The position numbers and the translations under genes were made by a program. Positions 1 to 9,333 of a stretch of DNA of 64,000 nt are shown here, piece by piece. The number at the start of each line of letters is the position of its first letter. Position 1 is the first letter of the stretch. Origin of the DNA: Rhizobium sp. Leaf306 (GTDB taxonomy: Bacteria; Pseudomonadota; Alphaproteobacteria; Rhizobiales; Rhizobiaceae); NCBI RefSeq assembly GCF_001423425.1, contig NZ_LMNX01000003.1, positions 303,910 through 367,909 on the forward strand, written 5' to 3'. The notes below the pieces were generated by a model. That model searched no databases. It was not told the origin of the DNA and worked only from the letters and a program-made list of their open reading frames with translations.

Positions 1-2
1 GC

Positions 3-1247
3 TGTATCATCTCGTCTTTCACGCCGGTTTCCGTGCGTGGGCGAATCCTCGTGCGCTACGCGATGATCGATGATGATGACAAGATCCCGTTCTGGAGGGC
101 GATCGGCGACCGGGTGCACGCCCACGACTGTCGGTTCTTGATGCAGCTCAGTCATTCGGGCCGCCAGCAGGACATGGGCGGTGCTGAAAACCTCTACAAA
201 AGGGGACTGAGCTCAACGAACAAAAGCGATTACTTTCACGGCCTGCTCGCCGAAGCGATGAGCAGGGAGGATATTCGCACTGTCGTCGAGCAGTTTGCCC
301 AGGGCGCGCGCCGGGCCAAAGAGGCCGGTCTCGACGGTGTCGAGCTGCATGGCGCCAACGGCTATCTCATCACGCAGTTTCTCAGCAGCGGCATCAATGA
401 CCGCACCGACGAATATGGCGGCGACTGGGAAGGGCGGGCGCGGTTCGTGCTGGAGATCGTTCGCGCCATTCGCCGCGAGGTCGGTCAGGACTTTCACCTG
501 CAGATGAAGATCAACGGGGTCGATCACAACGACTGGCTCTATCCCTGGATCAGGAAGGGCAATACGCTCGACGAGACGGTTAAGATCTGTACCCTCCTGC
601 TGGATGGCGGCAAGGGTGTCGATGCCTTCCATATTTCCAGCGGGTCGACCTTTCCGCACCCCCGCAACCCGCCGGGTGATCTGCCCCTGAACGACCTGCG
701 ACGCTGGTATGACGGCATGCTTTCGCAAGGCACAAGGGCGCGTTTCAACTATTCGATCTTTTCGAATCCGGTCCTGGGACCTGCATTTGTGGCCTGGTGG
801 CGTTTCCGGCGGGGGAAAGTCATCGAAGGCATCAACCTCGATTATGCCCGCGCTGTCACGGAAGCGGTCAGGGGCATCGATCAAAGCGTCAAGGTTCTCT
901 GTACGGGCGGTTTTCAGCATGCCGATGTGATCGGCGAGGCGATCCGCAGCGGCGCCTGCGATGCCGTCAGCATGGCAAGACCGTTGATTGCCAACAATGA
1001 TTTGCCAAAGATCCTCAAGACCCAGAATGGCCCGGACAAAGGCCGCGAGTGCACCTATTGCAACAAGTGTCTTCTCAATGATCTGGAGAACCCTCTCGGC
1101 TGCTACGAGGTAAAACGGTATCCCGGGTCAACGTTTGAGGCCCGGCATCAGAACATGATCGACGAGGTGATGTCGGTGTTTACGCCGCCGGCCTTTCCGG
1201 GAAGCGTTGTGGCGACACCACCTCAGGCGGTGGAGGCGGAGCCATGA
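3..1247 (+). CDS. NADH:flavin oxidoreductase, old yellow enzyme family (5' truncated by window)
   Basis: FMN-dependent ene-reductase of the old yellow enzyme superfamily, expected to reduce an activated C=C bond with NAD(P)H in the cytoplasm. The frame is open from base 3 and the first residues already read as mid-barrel sequence, so the true start lies left of the window. Visible family motifs are QLSHSGRQ (about 140-165), the R-x-D-x-YGG block (about 400-425) and a late TGG/ARP phosphate-binding segment (about 904-980). Near the C-terminus four cysteines (codons at 1050, 1059, 1068, 1101) have spacing C-x2-C-x2-C-x10-C, resembling the 4Fe-4S ligands of the 2,4-dienoyl-CoA reductase branch but with one residue fewer between the second and third. 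No second FAD/NADPH domain follows. Its stop overlaps the next start (ATGA), so it belongs to the cytochrome operon. Substrate unknown. Confidence 0.85.
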   Translation, partial: CIISSFTPVSVRGRILVRYAMIDDDDKIPFWRAIGDRVHAHDCRFLMQLSHSGRQQDMGGAENLYKRGLSSTNKSDYFHGLLAEAMSREDIRTVVEQFAQGARRAKEAGLDGVELHGANGYLITQFLSSGINDRTDEYGGDWEGRARFVLEIVRAIRREVGQDFHLQMKINGVDHNDWLYPWIRKGNTLDETVKICTLLLDGGKGVDAFHISSGSTFPHPRNPPGDLPLNDLRRWYDGMLSQGTRARFNYSIFSNPVLGPAFVAWWRFRRGKVIEGINLDYARAVTEAVRGIDQSVKVLCTGGFQHADVIGEAIRSGACDAVSMARPLIANNDLPKILKTQNGPDKGRECTYCNKCLLNDLENPLGCYEVKRYPGSTFEARHQNMIDEVMSVFTPPAFPGSVVATPPQAVEAEP

Positions 1248-2767
1248 GTGATCTCAACGATCCGCTGACCCCGGTCGAGATCGTCCTCGGGCGCAAGCGG
1301 AAAATCGTCGTGGTGATCGCAGTGCTTGTGCTCGCAGCGATCGTCTACTGGCTCGTTTTCGTCAACCAGTATGTCGTCGCGTTCCGAAACCAGGAAGATC
1401 ATTTTCTCTACGGCTCGATTGGCAGCGAGGCATCGACCGGGCCACCCTATTGGGTCTTCAAGGCGCTGCCGGTGATGTATGCCGACAAGCTTGGGCCGGC
1501 CGGATGGGGTCATTTCGGCATGCTTTACGAGGAGCCGGGCGACGACCTGCCGATCGGCGTCTCCAGGCGTATCGTGTCCGGAGTCGATCGCGTCTGGCTG
1601 AACTGCTCGGTTTGTCATGTCGGAACCTACACGCTTCCGAACCAGACGGAGCGGCATCTGGTCTACGGTGCACCTTCAAACAATTTGCGGCTTCAGGAAT
1701 TCATTCTCTTCTTCATCGACCTCGGGTCGGATCCCGGGTTTACCGCCGACCGGCTGATCGCCGCGATCAACAGTCCAGAAGTCGGCGGTCATCTCAATGC
1801 GTTCGAGCGGGTGGTGTATCGCTATGTCATCTTTCCGCGCCTCCAGGCGGCATTCGCAGATCTCGGCAAACGGCTGACATTTGTTGCGCGGCAGGAGAAA
1901 TGGGGGCCCGGGCGGGTCGATACATTCAACCCCTACAAAAGCCTGCAGTTCAACTTTCCGATGGACGCTGCATCGATCAGTGATGCAGCGATGAACGGAA
2001 GCTCCGATTATCCGTCGATCTGGCAGCAACGGCCGCGGGAGGGAATGAACCTTCACTGGGACGGCAATAACAATTCGGTTGCCGAGCGCAACCTGAGCGC
2101 AGCACTCGGCGCAGGTGTGACACCGGTAACGGTGGATCGATCGTCGATCCGCCGCATCGAACAATGGATGTGGGATCTTCCCGCGCCACAGTTTCCGGCA
2201 AAGGTAGATGTCGACGCTGCCGAGCGCGGCAGGGAGGTGTTCTCGGATACCTGCGCCGGTTGCCATGGCATGAAGACAGGCGGAACCTATTCCTACAATA
2301 CCGATCATTTCAAGCGGCTCGGCCAGACGGTCGCACTGGCCGATATCGCGACGGATCGCGGCCGCTGGGCCTCCTACACACCGGATTTTGCGGCCGCACA
2401 GAACCAGCTCTATGCGGGCTATCCGTGGCGTTTCAAGCGGTTCCACAAGACCAACGGCTATGCGAACCATCCCCTCGACGGGATCTGGGCCCGCTCGCCC
2501 TATCTGCACAATGGGTCCGTACCGACGCTGCGGGATCTGCTCGAACCCTCGTCGCAGCGGCCGGCCCGGTGGTATCGCGGCAGCGAGGTGCTCGACCTGG
2601 CACGGGTCGGATATCGATCCGACGATGCGGCACCGGGAGATCAGCTGTTTCTCTATGACACCTCAAAAACCGGCAATTCCAACCGCGGACACGAGGGCAA
2701 AGCTTATGGCACGGAGCTTTCCGGAGCCGATAAGGATGCCCTCGTCGAATACATGAAGACGCTATGA
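1244..2767 (+). CDS. Membrane-anchored diheme cytochrome c, RoxA/cytochrome-peroxidase-like (1st of 3)
   Basis: Predicted 507-aa periplasmic diheme c-type cytochrome. A single N-terminal membrane segment (about 20-41) anchors it. Heme-attachment motifs are CSVCH (121-125) and CAGCH (337-341). Between them lies HWDGNN (271-276), and near the end comes LDGIWARSPYLHNGSVPTL (411-429). This combination is typical of the group annotated as diheme cytochrome c peroxidase-like, which includes the rubber oxygenase RoxA. Family knowledge: members either reduce peroxides or act as heme dioxygenases that cleave C=C bonds; the sequence alone does not say which. ATGA overlaps join it to the flavoprotein before it and the membrane protein after it, so translation is probably coupled. 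Confidence 0.82.
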   Translation: MSDLNDPLTPVEIVLGRKRKIVVVIAVLVLAAIVYWLVFVNQYVVAFRNQEDHFLYGSIGSEASTGPPYWVFKALPVMYADKLGPAGWGHFGMLYEEPGDDLPIGVSRRIVSGVDRVWLNCSVCHVGTYTLPNQTERHLVYGAPSNNLRLQEFILFFIDLGSDPGFTADRLIAAINSPEVGGHLNAFERVVYRYVIFPRLQAAFADLGKRLTFVARQEKWGPGRVDTFNPYKSLQFNFPMDAASISDAAMNGSSDYPSIWQQRPREGMNLHWDGNNNSVAERNLSAALGAGVTPVTVDRSSIRRIEQWMWDLPAPQFPAKVDVDAAERGREVFSDTCAGCHGMKTGGTYSYNTDHFKRLGQTVALADIATDRGRWASYTPDFAAAQNQLYAGYPWRFKRFHKTNGYANHPLDGIWARSPYLHNGSVPTLRDLLEPSSQRPARWYRGSEVLDLARVGYRSDDAAPGDQLFLYDTSKTGNSNRGHEGKAYGTELSGADKDALVEYMKTL

Positions 2768-3195
2768 TCAGGACCCGCTCGCTCAGCACCTGGAAGGCCC
2801 GTCACGCTATCGTCGTATGGATCGGCGTGATCCTGAACCTGTGTTTCGTGCTGCCTCTGATCTTCTGCCCGGAATGGCTGCTTTCCCTGTTCGGCATCGT
2901 CGTCAACCAGGTGATCTGGGCGCAGTTCGCGGGCCTCCTGCTTGGTATTCTCTCCGTCTTCTATATTCCCGCGTCGATCGATATCGACCGCTACCGGATC
3001 TTTGCCTGGCTGCAGGTCTTTCCATCGCGCACAGCCGGCGTCGTGTTCTTCCTCCTTGCCGTGACGGTGTTCGACCAGCCGATCGGCTATATCACCGGTG
3101 TCCTTCTCGATGGTTCGGTGGCGATCCCGACGCTGATCTGCCTCCTCAACATCAGTCGCCTGGAACAGGAACTCGCCGACGGGGGCCGCTCATGA
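2764..3195 (+). CDS. Small four-helix membrane protein of the cytochrome operon
   Basis: A 143-aa hydrophobic protein with about four membrane helices (roughly residues 12-35, 43-65, 78-100 and 105-128) and no Cys-x2-Cys-His motif. I do not recognise the family. It starts inside the stop of the first cytochrome and its own stop overlaps the start of the second (ATGA at both ends), so it is made in step with two membrane-anchored diheme cytochromes. That context suggests a membrane subunit, quinone-side partner or assembly factor for them, but nothing in the sequence proves it. Confidence 0.75.
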   Translation: MIRTRSLSTWKARHAIVVWIGVILNLCFVLPLIFCPEWLLSLFGIVVNQVIWAQFAGLLLGILSVFYIPASIDIDRYRIFAWLQVFPSRTAGVVFFLLAVTVFDQPIGYITGVLLDGSVAIPTLICLLNISRLEQELADGGRS

Positions 3196-4673
3196 GCGCG
3201 CGCAAAACCCGGCTGTTCTGGAAAGCGCTTCTGGCGCTGCTGGTCGTCGTCGTGGCGGGTGCGCTTTCCGTTTATCTTCTTCTTTTCCGCCCGGTTGCCG
3301 CCCCTCGTACGGAGGATCTCGCCCGGCTTTTCAATCACGGCTCGATCGGCAATGAAGAGGTTCAGGGCCTGCCCTACTGGATCTGGCGCGTGCTGCCGCA
3401 GCTCTTTCCGGAGCATGTGCCGAACGGCAAGGATGGCTACGGTGCCTTCGGCATGTACTGGCGTGCCGGAGACAAGGTGCCAATCGGCTTTTCGGTGACG
3501 ACACTGGGTGTCATCGATCGCGTCTCGCCCAACTGTGCCTTCTGCCACCAGGGCAGCTACCGGCTTAAACCCGATGAGCCTCGCGTGCTGGTCTCGGCCG
3601 GTGCCGGAACGCGCGTTGATCCGCAGGCCTATATCCGCTTCCTGATCAAGGTCGGTGCCGATGCCCGCTTCACCGCGGACCGGGTGATGCGGGAAATCAC
3701 CACGATCTACGACATGCCGCTTTATGAGAGGTTGCTCTACCGTTTCGTTCTGATCCCGGCAACGCGCAAGGCATTTCAGGATCAGGCGCGGCGGTTCGCT
3801 TGGCAGGACACTCGACCCGACTGGGGCCCGGGCCGCATCGATCCTTTCAACCCCGTCAAATTCCAGAACCTCGAGCTCCCGGACGACGGCACGATCGGCA
3901 ATTCCGACATGATGCCGCTGTGGAACATGAGCGAGCTTGCCCCGACGAACATTCGCAACTTCTCGCTTCATTGGGACGGGTTGCAAACGGATGTGCGCGA
4001 AACCGCGGTATCGGGCGCCATCGGCGATGGCATGAGTTCCAAAACCTTTCTGCGGACCCAGGAAAACCTCGACCGGATGATCGCCTTCACCTCGGTGCAG
4101 CGGCCGCCGCCTTCGCCGTTCAAGAGTAGTCGTGAGACGGACGATCCCCTTCGGGTTGACGCCTCCGCCGTCGATGCGGGGCAGGGGGTCTACCAGGCGC
4201 AGTGTGCCGTCTGCCATGACACGAACGGTGCGCGCTACCGATCTCCGATCCCGATTGTCGAACTCGGAACGGATCGGCATCGCATCGACATGTGGAGCCC
4301 CGCGGCGAAGTCCCGATATGCCGATTACGAGACTGGCTACCGGTGGGGGTTCACGCATTTTCAGAAGGCGGAAGGCTACGTGGCCGTCGATATGGCGGGC
4401 CTGTGGTTGCGTGGGCCTTATCTGCATAATGGCAGCGTTCCGACGCTTGCCGATCTCCTCAAATCTCCGGAACAGAGGCCGAAGCAGTTTTATCGCGGCT
4501 CCGATCTCGTCGACACGGTGAACGGGGGTTTCGTCAGCGCCGAGCAACCGGAAACGGGCGGGTTTCTCTATGACACGAGCCTGCCGGGCAACGGCAATGG
4601 CGGCCATCTCTGGGGCACGGACCTGCCGCAGGCCGAAAAGGACAATTTGCTCGCCTATCTGAAGACACTTTGA
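3192..4673 (+). CDS. Membrane-anchored diheme cytochrome c, RoxA/cytochrome-peroxidase-like (2nd of 3)
   Basis: Predicted 493-aa paralogue of the 507-aa cytochrome upstream, with the same architecture: N-terminal membrane anchor (about 11-32), heme motif CAFCH (115-119), HWDG (260-263), second heme motif CAVCH (338-342) and a late LRGPYLHNGSVPTL block. A longer frame opens at 2817, but the ATG at 3192 overlaps the upstream TGA and is followed at once by a basic residue cluster and the anchor, so it is the natural start. The frame 2817-3191 would only read the preceding membrane-protein gene out of frame. Two similar diheme proteins flanking a small membrane gene suggest duplication and a multi-heme periplasmic complex. 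Confidence 0.82.
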   Translation: MSARKTRLFWKALLALLVVVVAGALSVYLLLFRPVAAPRTEDLARLFNHGSIGNEEVQGLPYWIWRVLPQLFPEHVPNGKDGYGAFGMYWRAGDKVPIGFSVTTLGVIDRVSPNCAFCHQGSYRLKPDEPRVLVSAGAGTRVDPQAYIRFLIKVGADARFTADRVMREITTIYDMPLYERLLYRFVLIPATRKAFQDQARRFAWQDTRPDWGPGRIDPFNPVKFQNLELPDDGTIGNSDMMPLWNMSELAPTNIRNFSLHWDGLQTDVRETAVSGAIGDGMSSKTFLRTQENLDRMIAFTSVQRPPPSPFKSSRETDDPLRVDASAVDAGQGVYQAQCAVCHDTNGARYRSPIPIVELGTDRHRIDMWSPAAKSRYADYETGYRWGFTHFQKAEGYVAVDMAGLWLRGPYLHNGSVPTLADLLKSPEQRPKQFYRGSDLVDTVNGGFVSAEQPETGGFLYDTSLPGNGNGGHLWGTDLPQAEKDNLLAYLKTL

Positions 4674-4691
4674 AACCGGGGAGGGGGACGC

Positions 4692-7499
4692 ATGCACGGT
4701 TGGACCAAGAAAGCGAAGCGTTTCCTCTTCTGGCTGGTCACGACCGCTGCCGCTTTGGTGGTGATCGTTCTGTTCGTGGCCGGCTTCGTCGTCTGGTCGC
4801 TCATCCAGCCGCCATCTGATCAGTTCGGCAAGGTCGAGGACGAGGCCAAGCTTGCGCGGCGCGACGTTTCTAGTCTGCCAGCCGCAACCGAGCCCTATTT
4901 CGCCGAGATGGACAAGGGAATCCTCAATGGGATTGAGGGAGGGGAGTACCCGCAGGAAATCCGCCAGATTGCAGCCGCGACGGGGCTTGACCCCGAGGCG
5001 ATCCGACAGGCGGCAATCCGCGGTCAGAATGCCTGGATTGTCTGGACCGGCGGCAATGATCGCTTCTGGGATTTTGCCGCGCGCAACACGATCGGAGCAT
5101 TTGATCTTCTGAAGACGGTTTCCTCGCATCCGAGCCAGGCCTATGGCCGCGATAATCGCTTTCGGTATCTCGGGCTCGTCAATGAGCCGGGCTTCGATGA
5201 GGCGACGGGACCGGACCCGAAACACTTCGGACTGTGGCTCGACCAGCGCCGGACTGACACGCCTCCCGATCCGTTCGGCGGCAATCCGGACGCGGACAGG
5301 CGATACCCCGGCGTGGAAGTGGGTGCGCGGGGTAAACCGGTTGAGTTTGAAGCCCGGGAGGTGACCCTGCCGGTCGGCTCCTATTACGGGGAACCGACCG
5401 GCGTGATGGGGCTGCGCCTGTTTTCCAACCCGGATTTCGACTTGAAGGCCTCAAAAAAGTGGGACCCCGACCGCTACTATAACGACCCTTCCTACTACAA
5501 CGACAAGGATCTGGTGCGTCCGTACCGCGTCGGCATGTCCTGCGCGTTCTGCCATGTCGGACCGAACCCGATCACGCCGCCTGCGGATGTGGAAAGGCCG
5601 CAGTTTTCGCAGATCACCTCGAACCCGGGAGCGCAGTACTTCTGGGTGGACCGGATCTTCTTCTGGAACACGCAACCGCGCGGCGAGGACGATAAGCCGA
5701 CCTCGAACGAAGGCAATTTCCTTTTCCAGCTGTTCCACACCAATCCGCCGGGCTCGCTGGATACCTCGCTCGTTTCGAGCGATTACATCAACAACCCTCG
5801 CACGATGAATGCGGTCTATGAGACAGTAGCGCGCCTTGGAGTTGCATCCGGTACGGGCTGGGAAAATTTGACCGGCGACGAGCTGGCGAACAAGCAGTTT
5901 CAGGATTACTCGCAGACGGCGGCACTGCATGCCTTCTTCAACAAGCGGGATGGCAAGTCTGCTTCGATGCGGGTGCTGAAGGATGGGTCTGACTCAGTCG
6001 GCACGCTTGGGGCGCTCAACCGTGTTTACTTGAACATCGGGCTGTTCAGCGAAGAGTGGCTTCTGCACTTCCGCCCCTTCCTGGGTGGCCAGAAGATATC
6101 GCCAATCCGCGTTCCGGATGCACAGAAGAACTCCGTCTATTGGCAGGCGACCGAGACGATGACGGCCGACATGGCGATCTTTTTTCTCGTCACCGGTCGC
6201 TCCGATCTCCTTAAGGACGCGCCGGGCGGAAAGGAGCTGCTGGCCACGCTGGATCAGCAGCAGGTAGCCCGTGGTCGTGATGTCTTCGCTGAAAACTGCG
6301 CGGCGTGCCATTCGAGCAAACAACCCAAGGCTCCGGCCGAATTCGGCGTTGGCGAGGGCATCTGCGAGGGCGGCGGCGCGGGGCCGCAGTACCGTGAATG
6401 CTGGGACCGCTACTGGGCCTGGGCACAATCGGCACAGTTCAAACAATTGATGCGTGCGCAGGCCGAGAAACCGGACTTTCTCGTCGACAACTATCTGTCA
6501 AATGAACGAAGGGTGCCGATCGATCTGGTGCGCACCAATGCGTGCAGTGCCATCGCCACCAATGGCCTGGCCGGCGATATCTGGGATAACTTCACCTCGT
6601 CGACATACAAAACCCTGCCTGCACCGAAGGAAGTCACGGTGCATCATCCGGTTTCGGGTGCAGCAACGCCGATGCAATCACCGGGTAACGGACGCGGCTA
6701 TTTGCGACCGCCTTCGCTGATCAGCCTCTGGTCGACGGCGCCGTATCTCCTCAACAATTCCGTCGGGCACGAGATCCCCTATTCCTATCCGCGTTATGGC
6801 AAGGATACGGAAAGCGGGCCTGTTGGGACGTCTGGTACGCAGGCAAACTCCGGCAACGGAAACTACCCACGATCTCCCAGCGCCTGCCCTGCTGCGGATC
6901 CCAAAGACCCCTACATGCCCTGTATCGAAAACCGGCTTTCGGCCTTCGACACGTCGATCCGGCAGATGCTTTCACCGGAAACGCGGCGGATGGACAAAGC
7001 GACCGAAGAGGCCGTGCCAGGCTATATCTATCGTACCAGCGCCCCTTCCTGCCTGATCATCCCAAAAGGCTTCGTGCCGGATCAGATCCGCCCCTTTAGC
7101 GGCTTGCTCAGCCGCATTGCGCCCTGGGCGTTCAAGGATGACGGATCGATTGCACTCGGGCCCTTCCCGTCGGGATTTCCGGTCAATGCGCTGGTCAATA
7201 CCAAGCTTTTGCCGGATCATGACGAAGACGCCTGGCCCGTTTACAAGCGGCTGATCACCAATGGTCCCGGCCTGGTTTCGGCCTTCGCAGAGCTGGGCGG
7301 GCAATGCTCCGCGCAGGAACTGGCCGACCCGGCGGTGCGGAGCCATTCCGAGACGGTCGTGCGCGAGACCGGCCTGATCGATCGGCTCGTGACCCTCAGC
7401 AAGTGCCCCGATTACGTCGTCAATGCGGGACATGCCTTCGGCTCGGATCTGTCGCAGGCGGACAAGGACGCATTGATTTCATTCCTGAAGCAGCTGTGA
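4692..7499 (+). CDS. Large membrane-anchored diheme cytochrome c, RoxA-like (3rd of 3)
   Basis: A 935-aa c-type cytochrome with an N-terminal anchor (about 11-37). It carries two heme-binding motifs, CAFCH (284-288) and CAACH (536-540), and a late LWSTAPYLLNNSV segment (around 680-695) that corresponds to the PYLHNGSV block of the two shorter paralogues. It is almost twice their length, with about 200 extra residues before the first heme and a long C-terminal extension. A Cys near 618 (NACSA) is not a CxxCH motif, so only two covalent hemes are predicted. A GGGG-rich Shine-Dalgarno stretch lies 18 bases after the previous stop. The job in the operon is probably electron transfer or oxidation in the periplasm; substrate unknown. 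Confidence 0.8.
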   Translation: MHGWTKKAKRFLFWLVTTAAALVVIVLFVAGFVVWSLIQPPSDQFGKVEDEAKLARRDVSSLPAATEPYFAEMDKGILNGIEGGEYPQEIRQIAAATGLDPEAIRQAAIRGQNAWIVWTGGNDRFWDFAARNTIGAFDLLKTVSSHPSQAYGRDNRFRYLGLVNEPGFDEATGPDPKHFGLWLDQRRTDTPPDPFGGNPDADRRYPGVEVGARGKPVEFEAREVTLPVGSYYGEPTGVMGLRLFSNPDFDLKASKKWDPDRYYNDPSYYNDKDLVRPYRVGMSCAFCHVGPNPITPPADVERPQFSQITSNPGAQYFWVDRIFFWNTQPRGEDDKPTSNEGNFLFQLFHTNPPGSLDTSLVSSDYINNPRTMNAVYETVARLGVASGTGWENLTGDELANKQFQDYSQTAALHAFFNKRDGKSASMRVLKDGSDSVGTLGALNRVYLNIGLFSEEWLLHFRPFLGGQKISPIRVPDAQKNSVYWQATETMTADMAIFFLVTGRSDLLKDAPGGKELLATLDQQQVARGRDVFAENCAACHSSKQPKAPAEFGVGEGICEGGGAGPQYRECWDRYWAWAQSAQFKQLMRAQAEKPDFLVDNYLSNERRVPIDLVRTNACSAIATNGLAGDIWDNFTSSTYKTLPAPKEVTVHHPVSGAATPMQSPGNGRGYLRPPSLISLWSTAPYLLNNSVGHEIPYSYPRYGKDTESGPVGTSGTQANSGNGNYPRSPSACPAADPKDPYMPCIENRLSAFDTSIRQMLSPETRRMDKATEEAVPGYIYRTSAPSCLIIPKGFVPDQIRPFSGLLSRIAPWAFKDDGSIALGPFPSGFPVNALVNTKLLPDHDEDAWPVYKRLITNGPGLVSAFAELGGQCSAQELADPAVRSHSETVVRETGLIDRLVTLSKCPDYVVNAGHAFGSDLSQADKDALISFLKQL

Positions 7500-7500
7500 C

Positions 7501-9333
7501 ATGGCAGGGAGCGAAGCGACCCACGACTACATCGTGATTGGCGCCGGTGCGGGTGGGGCGGTCGTGGCTGCGCGGCTTGTGGAGGCGGGGTGCACCGTTC
7601 TGGTGATCGAAGCTGGTGGTGATCCGCTCGCCGAACGGCCTTACAGCGATGCGGTTGCAGATGACGACCCCGATATGCCTCTGGCCGATGCTTATAAAGT
7701 GCCGGCGTTCCATGCTTTCGCGTCCGAACACGAGGGTTTGGCGCGTGATTACTATGTCAGGCATTATGAGGATACGGCCGTGCAGAAACGCGACTGGCGG
7801 TACTGCGATGAAAAGGGCGGAATTCTCTATCCCCGTGCACAGGGGCTGGGTGGCTGCAGTGCCCATCATGCGATGATCATCGTCAAACCGAATGCCTGCG
7901 ACTGGAACCATATCCGCGACCTCACAGGCGACGAGAGCTGGCGGGCTGCGCATATGCAGACCTATTTCGAACGGATCGAACGCTGCCGCTACCGCATCTT
8001 TTTCTGGCGCTGGCTTTCCTTCCTCACTGGTCTCAATCCGACCGGACACGGCTGGTGGGGCTGGATGCAAACGGAACTGGTTTTTCCGCTGAGACCAATC
8101 CGCGACCGCCTGCTGTTGAGCTCGCTTCTGCGCTGTGTGCGCGCGGCAGCTGATGCCTTCGGTCATTCCGGGACGCAATGGGAGACGGCGGAAACCGATC
8201 CGAATGCGCACCGGGTCTGGAACCCCTTCGCAAGCGGCATCCGCATCGCGCCCCTTTCCACCCGCAGGCATGTGCGGCATGGGCCGCGCGAACGGTTGCT
8301 CGACGTCAAGGCGAGGTATCCCGACAGGCTCGATATCCGGCTGAGAACAGCGGTGGCGCGTATTGCGATTGAGGATAGGCGCGCCGTGGGCGTCCACGCG
8401 ATCGATGCGAACGGCAACGAACTCTTCGTTGAGGCGCGGCGAGAGGTCATCCTCGCAGCCGGCGCTTTCGCATCGCCGAAGATCCTGATGCTGTCGGGAA
8501 TTGGCGATGCCGCTCATCTCGCTCGTTACGAGATCGACGTCGTCGAAGATCTGCCGGGCGTTGGCCGCAATCTGCAGGACCGATATGAGATCGGCGTCGT
8601 CAGCCGCATGAACAAGCCCTGGGCGACGCTTAAAAACGCAGCCTATTCGATCCGTGACGCGGAATACCGCAAGTGGCGGCGCTTTCGTCTTGGCAACTAC
8701 ACAAGCAACGGCCTGTTGTTTTCCATGGCGCTCAAATCGCGCGACAGCCTGAACGAGCCTGATCTCCACTGCTTTTCGCTGCTGGGTGATTTCCGCGGCT
8801 ACTACAAAGGCTATTCGCAGCGGATCAGAAAGAAAGACTATCTGAGCTGGGTCGTGCTGAAGGCCTATACGGAAAACCGAGCCGGTACGGTGAGGCTGCG
8901 ATCTTCGGACTGGCGGACAGACCCGGACATTCAGTTCCATTCGTTTGCCGAAGGCAGCGGTGATTACCGTCGCGATCTCGATGCGATGGTAAAGGGCGTC
9001 CGTTTCGTGCGCAAAGTGGCCGAAGGGATGGACGACCTCGTTGCCGAAGAGGAAGAGCCCGGCCGCTGGCGCGACAGCGACGAAGCACTGCGCAACTACG
9101 TGGCCGAAAACGCATGGGGTCACCACGCCTGCGGGACCTGCGCCATCGGGCCGCGGGACAGCGGCGGCGTGACGGACAGCCGGTTCAAGGTGCATGGCGT
9201 CGATGGGTTGCGGATCGTGGATGCGTCGGTCTTTCCCCGCATTCCCGGCTATTTCCTCGCCTGCGCGGTCTACATGATCGCCGAGAAGGCGGCCGACGTT
9301 TTGCTTTCGCCACCACAGGGGGAGATGGCGTGA
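7501..9333 (+). CDS. GMC family FAD-dependent oxidoreductase
   Basis: A 610-aa flavoprotein of the glucose-methanol-choline family, which oxidises alcohols or sugars using FAD. The N-terminal Rossmann motif IGAGAGG sits at about residues 13-19, the GGCSAHHAM signature at about 118-126, the second GMC signature (AGAFASPKILMLSGIG) near 320-335, and the C-terminal catalytic pair in WGHHACGTC begins at Trp539 (His541/His542). No export signal is visible. The gene begins one base after the stop of the large cytochrome, so it is co-translated with the c-type cytochromes. Other GMC enzymes, such as membrane-bound dehydrogenases, pass electrons to cytochromes c, so it may feed them here (inference). 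Sterol, terpene or long-chain alcohol substrates are all possible. Confidence 0.88.
   Translation: MAGSEATHDYIVIGAGAGGAVVAARLVEAGCTVLVIEAGGDPLAERPYSDAVADDDPDMPLADAYKVPAFHAFASEHEGLARDYYVRHYEDTAVQKRDWRYCDEKGGILYPRAQGLGGCSAHHAMIIVKPNACDWNHIRDLTGDESWRAAHMQTYFERIERCRYRIFFWRWLSFLTGLNPTGHGWWGWMQTELVFPLRPIRDRLLLSSLLRCVRAAADAFGHSGTQWETAETDPNAHRVWNPFASGIRIAPLSTRRHVRHGPRERLLDVKARYPDRLDIRLRTAVARIAIEDRRAVGVHAIDANGNELFVEARREVILAAGAFASPKILMLSGIGDAAHLARYEIDVVEDLPGVGRNLQDRYEIGVVSRMNKPWATLKNAAYSIRDAEYRKWRRFRLGNYTSNGLLFSMALKSRDSLNEPDLHCFSLLGDFRGYYKGYSQRIRKKDYLSWVVLKAYTENRAGTVRLRSSDWRTDPDIQFHSFAEGSGDYRRDLDAMVKGVRFVRKVAEGMDDLVAEEEEPGRWRDSDEALRNYVAENAWGHHACGTCAIGPRDSGGVTDSRFKVHGVDGLRIVDASVFPRIPGYFLACAVYMIAEKAADVLLSPPQGEMA

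Noticed and set aside
3087..5225. A 712-codon open frame on the minus strand across the second and third cytochromes
   Set aside because: It is antisense to clear coding sequence with heme motifs, has no recognisable domain and no ribosome site. Long antisense frames are common in GC-rich genes.
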